Positions 29,867 through 40,034 of a DNA stretch of 64,000 nucleotides are shown in pieces (the first letter of the stretch is position 1; every line of letters begins with the position of its first letter). Under the pieces are notes generated by a model. That model ran no database searches. It was given only the letters and a program-made list of their open reading frames with translations, and was not told the origin of the DNA. The translations under genes were made by a program, and so were the position numbers. Source of the stretch: Pseudomonas oryzagri (GTDB lineage Bacteria > Pseudomonadota > Gammaproteobacteria > Pseudomonadales > Pseudomonadaceae); the NCBI RefSeq assembly GCF_020831405.1, contig NZ_JAJHPU010000003.1:62001-126000 (forward strand), given 5' to 3'.

Positions 29867-30349
29867 ATGAGCCCGAATGCCAACTCCCTGCACCGCTCGC
29901 TGGGCGAGCGCATCGGCCATGCGCTGGTCTTCGAGCTGCTCGCCCTGCTGATCTGCGCGCCGGCGCTGGCCTTGCTGCTGGGCAAGCCGCTGCTCCAGCT
30001 GGGGCTGCTGACCCTGATGTTCTCGCTGGTCGCCATGCTCTGGAACATGCTGTTCAACTGGCTGTTCGACCGCGCCCAAGAGCGCCTCGGCTTCCGCCGC
30101 GACCTGTGGGTGCGGCTGTGCCACGCGGCGCTGTTCGAGGCGGGGCTGATCGTCGTGCTGGTGCCGCTGGCGGCCTGGTGGCTGGCGATCGGCCTGCTCG
30201 AGGCGCTGCTGCTCGATATCGGCCTGATCCTTTTCTTCCTGCCCTACACCGTGGCGTTCAACTGGAGCTGGGATGCGCTGCGCGAGCGCTGGCTGCGCCG
30301 GCAGGCGGGCGCGGCGACGTCCGCCGAGCGGTTCGATTGCCGGGCTTGA
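29867..30349 (+). CDS. PACE-family multidrug/polyamine efflux pump
   Basis: Small inner-membrane proton-coupled exporter of 160 residues, of the proteobacterial antimicrobial compound efflux type (AceI-like). It contains two bacterial transmembrane pair domains with four helices; the family motifs are all visible: RIGHALVFEL in helix 1, WNMLFNWLFD in helix 2, RLCHAALFEAG in helix 3 and YTVAFNWSWD in helix 4. Known members export chlorhexidine, acriflavine or short diamines. GAGG precedes ATG 29867. The divergent LysR gene is its probable regulator. Confidence 0.9.
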   Translation: MSPNANSLHRSLGERIGHALVFELLALLICAPALALLLGKPLLQLGLLTLMFSLVAMLWNMLFNWLFDRAQERLGFRRDLWVRLCHAALFEAGLIVVLVPLAAWWLAIGLLEALLLDIGLILFFLPYTVAFNWSWDALRERWLRRQAGAATSAERFDCRA

Positions 30350-30404
30350 TTTGCCCGGTCCAGGCCCTAAGCTGCCGGCATTTATCGTCACCGGCCCGCC
30401 TTAC

Positions 30405-30953
30405 ATGACCGCACAGATCATCCTCGTCCCGCAGATCTCCAGCGTCCCCGCCCACGAGGCGAAGGCGCGCCAGCTGCTCAACTGGCTGGTCAGGCGCGAG
30501 ATCGTCGCGGCGCTGCCGACCACCTGTGGGCAGGGCGGCAACGGCATGGCCTACGCCATCGCCCCCGGTGCGCGGCGGGTGGCCCTGCATCCCGAGCGGT
30601 TGCCGTTCGACCAGCCGCACAACGGCCTGGAGATCGTCACCCGGCGCTGCATCTATACGCCGACTCGCGATTTTCGCGAGGAGGCCGGTTGTCCGCAGTG
30701 CCGCCAGGAGATCGGCGAGCCGCTGTTCGAGAGCCTGGAGGAGTGGTGGCCGGGGGAAACCGACAACTTCACCTGCCCCGAATGCGGCTTCGAGGACGAC
30801 ATCAACGGCTTCCTGTTCCTGCAGCCGTGCGGCTTCTCCGACCTGGGCTTTATCTTCAACGGCTGGGCGGAGGCAGGGTTGCGCCAGGACTTCCTCGACG
30901 CCTTCGCCGAGCGCCTCGGCTTTGCCGTGCGGCTGGTGCGGGTCTCTCCCTGA
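30405..30953 (+). CDS. Zinc-ribbon protein of unknown function
   Basis: Soluble protein of 182 residues. A zinc ribbon is formed by Cys96/Cys99 (GCPQCR) and Cys124/Cys127 (FTCPECGF). The N-terminal half is an alpha-beta region ([21 protein letters not shown]). Relatives in Pseudomonas are annotated only as hypothetical or, misleadingly, as sugar transporter ATPase; there is no Walker motif here. The start at 30405 has no strong ribosome site. Between the PACE gene and the DJ-1 gene, with 55 and 88 bases on either side, so it is probably a single-gene unit. Function unknown. Confidence 0.75.
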   Translation: MTAQIILVPQISSVPAHEAKARQLLNWLVRREIVAALPTTCGQGGNGMAYAIAPGARRVALHPERLPFDQPHNGLEIVTRRCIYTPTRDFREEAGCPQCRQEIGEPLFESLEEWWPGETDNFTCPECGFEDDINGFLFLQPCGFSDLGFIFNGWAEAGLRQDFLDAFAERLGFAVRLVRVSP

Positions 30954-31041
30954 GACATGCCCTGTAGTAGGCGGCTGTTACCCGCGCGCCGCGCCATGGT
31001 CGATACTGCAGCGATCTTCACCACCTGACAGGGAGAAAACC

Positions 31042-31623
31042 ATGGCTGCGAAGAAGATCCTCATGCTGGTCGGCGACTACGTCGAGGACTACGAAGTGAT
31101 GGTGCCGTTCCAGGCGCTGTCGATGGTCGGCCATACCGTGCACGCGGTATGTCCGGGCAAGACCGCCGGGCAGAGCGTGCGCACCGCGATCCACGACTTC
31201 GAGGGCGACCAGACCTACAGCGAGAAGCCGGGGCACAACTTCGCCCTCAACTTCGACTTCGCCGCGGTGCGCGCTGAGGACTACGACGCCCTGGTGGTGC
31301 CGGGCGGCCGCGCCCCCGAGTACCTGCGCCTGAACGGCCAGGTGATCGAGCTGGTGCAGGCCATCGCCCGGGCCGGCAAGCCGATCGCTGCGATCTGCCA
31401 CGGCGCCCAGCTGCTGGCTGCCGCCGGCGTGCTCAAGGACCGCGAGTGCAGCGCCTATCCGGCCTGCGCGCCGGAGGTCGGCCTGGCCGGCGGCCGCTAC
31501 GTGGAGATTCCGGTCGACCAGGCGCACACCGACGGCAACCTGGTCAGCGCCCCGGCCTGGCCGGCGCATCCGACCTGGCTGGCGGCCTTCCTCAAGGTGC
31601 TCGGCACGCGCATCGAGCTGTGA
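31042..31623 (+). CDS. DJ-1/PfpI superfamily protein
   Basis: Class I glutamine-amidotransferase-like protein of 193 residues. The nucleophilic elbow is AAICHGAQ with Cys119 and His120, and Glu18 (VEDYEVM) takes the place of the acid seen in DJ-1/PfpI proteins. Members include deglycase/glyoxalase-type and protease-like stress proteins; the exact activity cannot be told from sequence. CAGGGAGAAAACC precedes the start. It stands alone, with repeats downstream. Confidence 0.88.
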   Translation: MAAKKILMLVGDYVEDYEVMVPFQALSMVGHTVHAVCPGKTAGQSVRTAIHDFEGDQTYSEKPGHNFALNFDFAAVRAEDYDALVVPGGRAPEYLRLNGQVIELVQAIARAGKPIAAICHGAQLLAAAGVLKDRECSAYPACAPEVGLAGGRYVEIPVDQAHTDGNLVSAPAWPAHPTWLAAFLKVLGTRIEL

Positions 31624-31627
31624 TCGA

Positions 31628-31655
31628 GAGGGCTCCACGCTTCGGCGTGGAAGCC
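31628..31655. repeat. Hairpin repeat after the DJ-1 gene
   Basis: GGCTCCACGC, TTCG loop, GCGTGGAAGCC: a stable stem without a T-run, five bases past the DJ-1 stop. It may act as a weak terminator or be part of the repeat cluster that continues to 31833. Confidence 0.5.
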
Positions 31656-31746
31656 TTGGATCGGAAGCCCTGAGTCCGTGGCTGAAGGAAAGGGGCGGGC
31701 AGCGCCCCGGCCGGAGTGCCCACGCGGCAGCGTGGCAACGATCGTC

Positions 31747-31783
31747 CGCTAGAAAATCGCAGCGCGAGTTTTCCACCCTGCGG
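31747..31783. repeat. Dispersed repeat (TAGAARATCGC family), copy 1
   Basis: GCTAGAAAATCGCAGCGCGA followed by GTTTTCCACCCTGCGG. The same element, better preserved, is at 39395-39431. Confidence 0.6.
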
Positions 31784-31800
31784 AGGCTGCGCCGCTGGCG

Positions 31801-31833
31801 GGTAGGGTGGACAACAGCGCCGCCCTGTCCACC
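31801..31833. repeat. Palindromic repeat (GGTAGGGTGGACAA family)
   Basis: GGTAGGGTGGACAACAGCGC followed by CGCCCTGTCCACC; arms GGTGGACA / TGTCCACC. Placed just upstream of the ribbon-helix-helix gene. Confidence 0.55.
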
Positions 31834-31875
31834 ATCCCGGCGATGCCGATGCCATATCCAGAGGGGAAAACCGTC

Positions 31876-33731
<1,856 letters not shown>

Positions 33732-33757
33732 TTTCCCATTTGCTTGAGATGACGACA

Positions 33758-33795
33758 CGGGGCTGCTGCTGTTGAAAAGAGACGGAGCAGCCCCG
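33758..33795 (+). promoter_or_regulatory. Stem-loop between guaB and guaA
   Basis: Perfect ten-base arms CGGGGCTGCT / AGCAGCCCCG around an 18-base A-rich loop, no T-run. It may be a partial terminator or processing site that sets the guaB:guaA ratio. Confidence 0.5.
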
Positions 33796-33827
33796 AGTCG
33801 TTTGTGCATTCCGCTAGAGAGACGGCC

Positions 33828-35408
33828 ATGGCCCATCAAGACATTCACGCTCACCGGATCCTGATCCTCGACTTCGGCTCCCAGTACACCCAGCTGATCG
33901 CCCGCCGCGTGCGCGAGATCGGCGTGTACTGCGAGATCCACCCGTTCGATATGGCCGACGAGGCGATCCGCGCCTTCGATCCGCGCGGCATCATCCTCGC
34001 CGGCGGTCCGGAGTCGGTGCACGCGGAGAACAGCCCGCGCGCGCCGCAGGCGGTGTTCGACCTGGGCGTGCCGCTGTTCGGCATTTGCTACGGCATGCAG
34101 ACCATGTCCGAGCAGCTCGGCGGCAAGGTGCAGGGCTCGGACCTGCGCGAGTTCGGCTACGCCCGCGTCGACCTGGTCGGCAAGAGCCGCCTGCTCGACG
34201 GTATCGAGGACCACATGGACGACGACGGCCTGCTGAGCCTCGACGTGTGGATGAGCCACGGCGACAAGGTGACCCAGCTGGCGCCCGGCTTCCATATCGT
34301 CGCCAGCACCCCGAGCTGCCCGATCGCCGCCATCGGCGACGACAACCGCTGCTACTACGGCGTGCAGTTCCACCCGGAAGTGACCCACACCAAGCAGGGC
34401 GGGCGCATCCTGTCGCGCTTCATCATCGACATCTGTGGCTGCGCGGCGCTGTGGACCCCGGCCAACATCGTCGAGGACGCCATCTCCCAGGTGCGCGCCC
34501 AGGTCGGTGACCGCAAGGTGGTGCTCGGCCTGTCCGGCGGCGTCGACTCCTCGGTGGTCGCCGCGCTGCTGCACCGCGCCATCGGCGACCAGCTGACCTG
34601 CGTGTTCGTCGACAACGGCCTGCTGCGCCTGCACGAGGGCGACCAGGTGATGGCCATGTTCGCCGAGAACATGGGCGTCAAGGTGATCCGCGCCGACGCC
34701 GAGGAGCTGTTCCTCGGCCGCCTGGCCGGCGTCAGCGACCCGGAGCAGAAGCGCAAGATCATCGGCCGCAGCTTCATCGAGGTGTTCGATCAGGAGGCGA
34801 CCAAGCTTTCCGGCATCGACTTCCTCGCCCAGGGCACCATCTACCCGGATGTGATCGAGTCGGCCGGCGCCAAGACCGGCAAGGCCCACGTGATCAAGTC
34901 GCACCACAACGTCGGCGGCCTGCCCGAGGACATGCAGTTCCAGCTGGTCGAGCCGCTGCGCGAGCTGTTCAAGGACGAGGTGCGCAAGATCGGCCTCGAA
35001 CTCGGCCTGCCCTACGACATGGTCTACCGCCACCCGTTCCCGGGTCCGGGCCTGGGCGTGCGCATCCTCGGCGAGGTGAAGAAGGAGTACGCCGACCTGC
35101 TGCGTCGCGCCGACCACATCTTCATCGAGGAGCTGCGCAACTTCGACTGGTACCACAAGACCAGCCAGGCCTTCGTGGTGTTCCAGCCGGTCAAGTCGGT
35201 CGGCGTGGTCGGTGACGGCCGTCGCTACGCCTGGGTGGTCGCCCTGCGTGCGGTGGAAACCATCGACTTCATGACCGCGCGCTGGGCGCACCTGCCCTAC
35301 GAGCTGCTGGAGAAGGTCTCCAACCGCATCATCAACGAGATCGAGGGTATCTCGCGGGTCACCTACGACGTGTCGAGCAAGCCGCCGGCGACCATCGAGT
35401 GGGAATGA
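33828..35408 (+). CDS. guaA: GMP synthase (glutamine-hydrolysing)
   Basis: Converts XMP to GMP with ATP and glutamine. The 526-residue protein has the class I glutaminase domain (Cys87 in FGICYGMQ, His and Glu in FHPEVTHT) and the ATP-pyrophosphatase domain with the PP loop LSGGVDSSV, then the dimerisation end (PPATIEWE). The start at 33828 ([17 protein letters not shown]) follows AGAGAGACGGCC. Same transcript as guaB is likely. Confidence 0.97.
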   Translation: MAHQDIHAHRILILDFGSQYTQLIARRVREIGVYCEIHPFDMADEAIRAFDPRGIILAGGPESVHAENSPRAPQAVFDLGVPLFGICYGMQTMSEQLGGKVQGSDLREFGYARVDLVGKSRLLDGIEDHMDDDGLLSLDVWMSHGDKVTQLAPGFHIVASTPSCPIAAIGDDNRCYYGVQFHPEVTHTKQGGRILSRFIIDICGCAALWTPANIVEDAISQVRAQVGDRKVVLGLSGGVDSSVVAALLHRAIGDQLTCVFVDNGLLRLHEGDQVMAMFAENMGVKVIRADAEELFLGRLAGVSDPEQKRKIIGRSFIEVFDQEATKLSGIDFLAQGTIYPDVIESAGAKTGKAHVIKSHHNVGGLPEDMQFQLVEPLRELFKDEVRKIGLELGLPYDMVYRHPFPGPGLGVRILGEVKKEYADLLRRADHIFIEELRNFDWYHKTSQAFVVFQPVKSVGVVGDGRRYAWVVALRAVETIDFMTARWAHLPYELLEKVSNRIINEIEGISRVTYDVSSKPPATIEWE

Positions 35409-35420
35409 TGCAGTGAACGC

Positions 35421-35442
35421 AAGGGCAGCTTCGGCTGCCCTT
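35421..35442. terminator. Hairpin after guaA
   Basis: AAGGGCAGC, TTCG loop, GCTGCCCTT; short A and T ends on each side, 13 bases past guaA and before the convergent orf84. Confidence 0.7.
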
Positions 35443-35480
35443 GTGCCGTCTGGCGCACTCGCTGGCCGTGGCGTGGCCCG

Positions 35481-35735
35481 TCAGTCGCTTTCGCCCCACA
35501 GCAACTGGTCGATCTCCTGCATCAGGAACTCGTTGCGGCGGAAGTCGCGGACGATGGCTTCGGCCTCGTTCTGGGTGTAGCCCTGCAGGTTGAAGGTGGC
35601 GGTGCCGGCCGGGGCGCCGTCGTAGAACAGGCGCACCTCGAGGTTCCAGGCATCGCTGCCCTGCGGCGCGGCGGACAGGCTCAGGCAGGCCTTGAGCTTG
35701 CCTTCGAGCTGGGTGATCAGGTTGAGGACATCCAT
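35481..35735 (-). CDS. Small unknown protein linked to nifX
   Basis: Predicted protein of 84 residues (start MDVLNLITQLEGKLKA), acidic, with one cysteine, no signal peptide or membrane segment. Predicted pattern: N-terminal helix, two or three strands (WNLEVRLFYDG, GTATFNLQGY), and a C-terminal helix (NEAEAIVRDFRRNEFLMQEIDQLLW). I do not recognise the family. It begins 17 bases after the nifX stop; an ATG at 35765 overlapping the nifX end would add ten residues and has GGAGGA directly before it, too close for a good site. Coupling to nifX suggests a role in the same process. Not DUF269 or DUF683, the usual NifX companions. Confidence 0.65.
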   Translation of the reverse strand: MDVLNLITQLEGKLKACLSLSAAPQGSDAWNLEVRLFYDGAPAGTATFNLQGYTQNEAEAIVRDFRRNEFLMQEIDQLLWGESD

Positions 35736-35752
35736 GCTGCGGCAGGCGGCGC

Positions 35753-36223
35753 TTACTCCACCCATTCCTCCATGGCGTTCACGCTGAAGCCGCCGGCGCT
35801 GCGCCGGGCCTTGCGCTTGAGGATGTTGTCCAGCCAGCGCTCCGGAGTGCCGGCCAGTTGCTGCTGCAGCTCGGCCAGCAGATCCGTGACCTCGGGACCT
35901 TCGGCGACCTGCATCGGCGCGATGTCGAGGGCGACCAGCTGGCGCGTCGCCGAGCCGCCGATCGAGCCGACGTACACCAGGTCGCAGCCGGCCAGCCAGG
36001 CCAGCTTGGGCTTGAGCTTGTCCTCGTTGCCGTCCTTCTTTTCCTGGCCGAAGCGCTGTTCGGCCACGAACTCGGCCGCACCTGCGCTCAGCCTGTACAG
36101 GTAGAAGGCGGCGGCCGAGCCGAAGTGCTCGTCGACCATTTCGCCGTCGGAGGAGGCGAAGGCTACCAGCAGCTCGCCCGGGGCGCTGGAGAGCTGGGCT
36201 ACGGATTCGATCGGTCGGCGCAT
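35753..36223 (-). CDS. nifX: NifX/NifB-domain protein (dinitrogenase cofactor-handling type)
   Basis: Protein of 156 residues with the nitrogenase cofactor carrier fold found in NifX, NifY, NafY, VnfX and the C-terminus of NifB. The family signatures are LLVAFASSDGEMVDEHFG (about 18-35), the LAGCDLVYVGSIGGSATRQL segment and a C-terminal MEEWVE like the NifX end. Members bind FeMo-cofactor or its precursor NifB-co during nitrogenase maturation. Start 36223 follows GAGGAGGCAAGC, a strong site. The gene is isolated between guaA and a DUF445 gene, without nifEN or DUF269 partners, but a NifA-type site and sigma-54 motif lie upstream. Could be a NifX paralogue rather than NifX itself. Confidence 0.85.
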   Translation of the reverse strand: MRRPIESVAQLSSAPGELLVAFASSDGEMVDEHFGSAAAFYLYRLSAGAAEFVAEQRFGQEKKDGNEDKLKPKLAWLAGCDLVYVGSIGGSATRQLVALDIAPMQVAEGPEVTDLLAELQQQLAGTPERWLDNILKRKARRSAGGFSVNAMEEWVE

Positions 36224-36320
36224 GCTTGCCTCCTCATCAGGGCAGTGGGGTTCTGTGCTGGTGCGGCTGGCGGGGCTGGCGCAGGCCGCAGGCGCAGGGG
36301 CGATGTGTGCCAGAAGCCGG

Positions 36321-36335
36321 TGCAAGAAGCAGGCC
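36321..36335 (-). promoter_or_regulatory. Sigma-54 (-24/-12) promoter motif upstream of nifX
   Basis: On the minus strand GGCCTGCTTCTTGCA gives GG-N10-GC with a full TTGCA at -12; 9 of 12 informative positions fit TGGCACG-N4-TTGCW. RNA would start near 36310, leaving a leader of about 87 bases. Confidence 0.6.
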
Positions 36336-36404
36336 GCGCCGGCGCGGCCGTCTCGCCACCAGCGGCGCGGCGGCCTGCCGTCCCGGCGCGTGGCTCCGTA
36401 CCGC

Positions 36405-36420
36405 TGTCGGATCTGCGACA
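36405..36420 (-). promoter_or_regulatory. NifA-type upstream activator site (TGT-N10-ACA)
   Basis: TGTCGGATCTGCGACA, inside the longer palindrome CTGTCG-N6-CGACAG (36404-36421). Its centre is about 100 bases upstream of the sigma-54 start predicted for nifX, the distance usual for NifA. The remainder of the 36224-36531 gap shows a weak TATGAT (36493-36498) toward the DUF445 gene and nothing more. Confidence 0.6.
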
Positions 36421-36531
36421 GGCGACGCATCGGCGGCCTCTTCGTCGCGTTTCGGCCAAGGCGCGGGGCGCCGGCCGGGACCCGTCCTCGGCTATGATGC
36501 GCAGTGAGCCGTGCTCCGCAGGAGCTGTCCG

Positions 36532-37803
36532 ATGTCGACATGGAGTTCCCCCCTGGCCCGCATGAAGGCGCTCGCCCTCGGCCTTCTGCTGCTGGCCGCG
36601 GCGCTGTACGCGCTGGCCGTCCACCTGCTGCCGAGCCATCCGGGCTGGGGATACCTCGCGGCCTTCGCCGAGGCGGCGATGGTCGGCGCCATCGCCGACT
36701 GGTTCGCGGTGACCGCGCTGTTCCGCCACCCGCTCGGCCTGCCGATCCCGCACACGGCGATCATCCCGCGCAAGCAGGCGCGCCTGGGCCGCAATCTGGC
36801 CGACTTCATCTGCACCCATTTCCTCGCCACCCCGCAGGTGATGGCCAAGCTCGAGGCCTTCGACGCCGCCGCGCGGCTGGCCGGCTGGCTGCGTCTGCCG
36901 GCCAACGCCGAGGCGCTCGGCCGCCAGTTGGTCGGCGTGGCCCGCTACGGCCTCCATGCCCTGCGCGACGAGCGGGTACGCCAGTTCATCCAGCGCAGCG
37001 CCACCCGCCGGCTGCGCGAGCTGGACCTGGCGCACCTGGCCGGCCAGCTGCTCGACATGCTGACCTACGAGCGCCGCCACCAGGCCATGCTCGACGAGCT
37101 GCTCGCCCAGCTCGATGCGCTGCTGCAGGACGAGGCGGTGCAGCAGCGCATCGCCGCAGGGCTCTCCAGCGAGTTCAGCGCGCTGCGCTTTCGCCTGTTC
37201 GGCAGGGACATCCCGCTCGACGAGAAGGCCGGCCAGTGGTCGGCGGACAAGCTGGTGCGCCGCGTCTCCGAGCTGATCGGCGAGATCAGCCGCGACCCGC
37301 AGCACGAGCTGCGCGGCAAGTTCGACGCCTGCCTGCTGCGCTTCGTCGCGCGGCTCAAGGACGACCCCGCCTTCCGTCTCAAGGGCGAGCAGATCCGCGA
37401 GCAGCTGCTCGCCCACCCGGCGCTGAGCGGCTACCTGCGCGAGCTGTGGGACGATCTGGTCGACTGGCTGCAGGCCGACCTGACGGATGCCGACTCGACC
37501 ATCCGCCGCCGCCTGGTGCGCCTCTGCCAGCGCCTGGGCGAGGCGCTGGCCCGCGATGCGGCGATGCGCCGCTGGATCAACGACCAGTTGCTCGAGGTGG
37601 CGCCCAGGCTGGTAGAGCGTCACCGCGAGGACATCCGTCGCTACATCGCCGAGCGGGTGGAGCGCTGGAACAGCGACGAGCTGGTGGCCCTGCTGGAGCA
37701 CAACGTCGGCAAGGACCTGCAGTACATCCGCATCAACGGCACCCTGGTCGGCGGCATGGTCGGCCTGGGGCTGCACGCGCTGACCCGCCTGCTGGCCGGT
37801 TGA
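36532..37803 (+). CDS. DUF445 family membrane protein
   Basis: Protein of 423 residues of the DUF445 (YjiN-like) family. An N-terminal hydrophobic helix (about 10-30) and a second one (FAEAAMVGAIADWFAVTALF, about 42-61) precede a long helical domain; the family marks are GAIADWFAVTALFRHPLG and IPHTAIIPRKQ, and the C-terminus ends in another hydrophobic patch (LVGGMVGLGLHAL). Function unknown; probably anchored in the inner membrane at both ends. Start 36532 follows GCAGGAGCTGTCC. Divergent from nifX. Confidence 0.87.
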   Translation: MSTWSSPLARMKALALGLLLLAAALYALAVHLLPSHPGWGYLAAFAEAAMVGAIADWFAVTALFRHPLGLPIPHTAIIPRKQARLGRNLADFICTHFLATPQVMAKLEAFDAAARLAGWLRLPANAEALGRQLVGVARYGLHALRDERVRQFIQRSATRRLRELDLAHLAGQLLDMLTYERRHQAMLDELLAQLDALLQDEAVQQRIAAGLSSEFSALRFRLFGRDIPLDEKAGQWSADKLVRRVSELIGEISRDPQHELRGKFDACLLRFVARLKDDPAFRLKGEQIREQLLAHPALSGYLRELWDDLVDWLQADLTDADSTIRRRLVRLCQRLGEALARDAAMRRWINDQLLEVAPRLVERHREDIRRYIAERVERWNSDELVALLEHNVGKDLQYIRINGTLVGGMVGLGLHALTRLLAG

Positions 37804-37943
37804 GCGCGCCGGCCCGGGGGCGCTGATCTGTCGCAGGCGGGGCTCGCACTTCTGCCGGGGAAAATGAGAAACTCTGTCATCTGCGTTTGCGGCGAACTGT
37901 CACGCCGCTGCCGCGCGCCATCTTTCCCAAGCGAGGGGTTTCG

Positions 37944-39314
37944 ATGTCCTTCACCCGCAGACAAGTTCTCGGCGGTCTGGCCGGCCTCGGCGTGCTCGGC
38001 CTGGCGGGCGGCGGTGCGCGCTACTGGCTGGGGCGCCCGGCCGAGGCGGCCAGCCACGACTACGAGCTGATCGCCGCGCCGCTGGACGTCGAGCTGGTGC
38101 CCGGCCACAAGACCACCGCCTGGGCCTACGGCGGCCAGGCGCCGGGTCTGGAACTGCGCGCCCGCCAGGGCGACTGGCTGCGCGTGCGCTTCGTCAACCA
38201 CCTGCCCGAGCCGAGCACCATCCACTGGCACGGCATCCGCCTGCCGCTGGAGATGGACGGCGTGCCCTACGTCTCCCAGCTCCCCGTCCTGCCGGGCGAG
38301 TACTTCGACTACCGCTTCCAGGTCAAGGACGCCGGCAGCTTCTGGTACCACCCGCACACCGCGAGCGGCGAGCAGCTCGGCCGCGGCCTGGTGGGCCCCC
38401 TGATCGTCGAGGAGCGCGAGCCGAGCGGCTTCCGCCACGAGCACACGCTGAGCCTGAAGAGCTGGCACGTCGACGGGGAGGGCGCCTTCACCGACTTCAG
38501 CGTGCCGCGCGAGGCGGCGCGCGGTGGCACCGCCGGGCGCCTGTCGACGGTCAACGGCGTGCATGCGCCGACCCTCGAACTGCCGGCCGGGCAGGTCGTC
38601 CGCCTGCGCATCCTCAACCTCGACAATACCCTGACCTACCGCCTCAACCTGCCGCAGGCCGAGGCGCGCATCTATGCCCTGGACGGCAACCCGGTGGCGC
38701 CGCAACCGCTGGGCAAGGAGTACTGGCTGGGCCCGGGCATGCGCATCGAGCTGGCCCTGCGCGTGCCGGCGGCCGGCATGGAACTGCCGCTGCGCAACGG
38801 TCCGCTGCGCCTGGCGACGCTGAAGAGCGTGGCCAGCACCGAGCCTGCCGGCGACTGGCCGCCGGCGCTGCCGGCCAACCCGATCGCCGAGCCCGACCTG
38901 GCGGCGGCCGAGACCCTGCGCTTCAACTTCGAGTGGACCGGCGCGGTGTCGGCCAACCTGGCGCAGGGCGCGGCGCACAGCTTCTGGCAGGTCAACGGCC
39001 AGGCCTGGGACATCAAGGACAAGAGCTGCGCCGAGCGCCCCATCGCGACCCTGCGCCAGGGCCGCAGCTACATCCTCGAACTGCGCAATCTCAGCCAGTA
39101 TCAGCACCCGATCCACCTGCACGGCATGAGCTTCAAGGTGCTCGACTCCAACCGCCGGCCGATCACCCCGTACTTCACCGACACCTATCTATTGGGCAAG
39201 CAGGAAACCGCGCGGGTGGCGCTGGTGGCCGACAATCCGGGCACCTGGATGTTCCACTGCCACGTGGTCGACCATATGGAAACCGGCCTGATGGCGGCCA
39301 TCGCGGTGGTCTAG
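37944..39314 (+). CDS. Tat-exported multicopper oxidase
   Basis: Periplasmic laccase-like copper enzyme of 456 residues, CueO/CopA superfamily. The Tat signal (FTRRQVLGGLAGLG...) covers about residues 1-36. Copper ligands: HWHG (94-96), HPH (136-138), HPIHLHG (about 390-396) and HCHVVDHMETG (438-448), with type 1 ligands Cys439 and His444. The axial position (Cys+10, residue 449) is Leu, where CueO has Met; Met450 is next. There is no Met-rich cuprous loop of the CueO kind. GCGAGGGGTTTCG precedes the start. It stands between guaA and tadA as in P. aeruginosa (from memory); copper tolerance or metal oxidation is likely. Confidence 0.9.
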   Translation: MSFTRRQVLGGLAGLGVLGLAGGGARYWLGRPAEAASHDYELIAAPLDVELVPGHKTTAWAYGGQAPGLELRARQGDWLRVRFVNHLPEPSTIHWHGIRLPLEMDGVPYVSQLPVLPGEYFDYRFQVKDAGSFWYHPHTASGEQLGRGLVGPLIVEEREPSGFRHEHTLSLKSWHVDGEGAFTDFSVPREAARGGTAGRLSTVNGVHAPTLELPAGQVVRLRILNLDNTLTYRLNLPQAEARIYALDGNPVAPQPLGKEYWLGPGMRIELALRVPAAGMELPLRNGPLRLATLKSVASTEPAGDWPPALPANPIAEPDLAAAETLRFNFEWTGAVSANLAQGAAHSFWQVNGQAWDIKDKSCAERPIATLRQGRSYILELRNLSQYQHPIHLHGMSFKVLDSNRRPITPYFTDTYLLGKQETARVALVADNPGTWMFHCHVVDHMETGLMAAIAVV

Positions 39315-39394
39315 GTCTGGGAGCCGAGGTCCGGTGCAGGATGGGCAACTCGCGCAGCGATTGCCCGCCAGACGACGCGCTGGCCTGCGTTCAT

Positions 39395-39431
39395 CGGTAG
39401 AAGATCGCTGCGCGAGTCTTCTACCCTACGG
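39395..39431. repeat. Dispersed repeat (TAGAARATCGC family), copy 2
   Basis: CGGTAGAAGATCGCTGCGCG followed by AGTCTTCTACCCTACGGG, an imperfect palindrome with GGTAGAAGA / TCTTCTACC arms. It is the sister of 31747-31783 and fills the gap between the multicopper oxidase gene and tadA; it could also work as a stem at the end of the oxidase transcript. Confidence 0.6.
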
Positions 39432-39501
39432 GCCCCGGACTTGACTCGCCGCCGGCTTTGCCCAAACTGGCGGGCTTTCCTTTTGCCGCAGCCGTTCCGC
39501 C

Positions 39502-39984
39502 ATGAAGAAACCGACGATCATCGACCGCAGCCAGGACGAGCGCTTCATGCGCGAGGCGCTGGCGCTCGCCGCCCAGGGCGCCGAACGGGGCGAGGTGCCG
39601 GTGGGCGCCGTGCTGGTGGTCGACGGCGAGATCGTCGGCCGCGGCTTCAACTGCCCGATTTCCACCCACGACCCCAGCGCCCACGCCGAGATGGTGGCGA
39701 TCCGCGACGCGGCGCGAAATCTGGCCAACTACCGCCTGGTCGGCAGCACCCTTTACGTCACCCTGGAGCCGTGCAGCATGTGCGCCGGGCTGATCATCCA
39801 TTCGCGCATCGCCCGGGTGGTCTACGGCGCCACCGAGCCCAAGGCCGGAGTGGTGGAGAGCCGCGGGCGCTTCTTCGAGCAGGCCTTCCTCAACCACCGT
39901 CTGCTGGTCGAGGGCGGCGTGCTGGCGGCGGAATGCGGGGCGGTCCTCAGCGAGTTCTTCCGCCTGCGTCGACAGAAGGGCTGA
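39502..39984 (+). CDS. tadA: tRNA-specific adenosine deaminase
   Basis: Zinc deaminase that converts A34 to inosine in tRNA-Arg(ACG). The 160-residue protein has the active-site HAE (His61, Glu63) and PCSMC (Cys91, Cys94) and the VPVGAVLV and NHRLLVEGG stretches of the family. Essential in most bacteria. Start 39502 begins the conserved part. The following 169-base gap carries the control sites of the FeSII gene. Confidence 0.95.
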   Translation: MKKPTIIDRSQDERFMREALALAAQGAERGEVPVGAVLVVDGEIVGRGFNCPISTHDPSAHAEMVAIRDAARNLANYRLVGSTLYVTLEPCSMCAGLIIHSRIARVVYGATEPKAGVVESRGRFFEQAFLNHRLLVEGGVLAAECGAVLSEFFRLRRQKG

Positions 39985-39994
39985 GCCACCGCCT

Positions 39995-40010
39995 TGTTGC
40001 ATTGCGCACA
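39995..40010 (+). promoter_or_regulatory. NifA-type activator site 1 upstream of FeSII gene
   Basis: TGTTGCATTGCGCACA, an exact TGT-N10-ACA. Its centre is about 117 bases upstream of the predicted sigma-54 start. Confidence 0.65.
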
Positions 40011-40034
40011 ATTGTCGGCAAGGCGACGTGGGCA

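Noticed and set aside
40013-40028. Third NifA-like site TGT-N10-ACG
   Set aside because: Last base does not fit the TGT-N10-ACA rule; kept only as a note beside the two exact sites.
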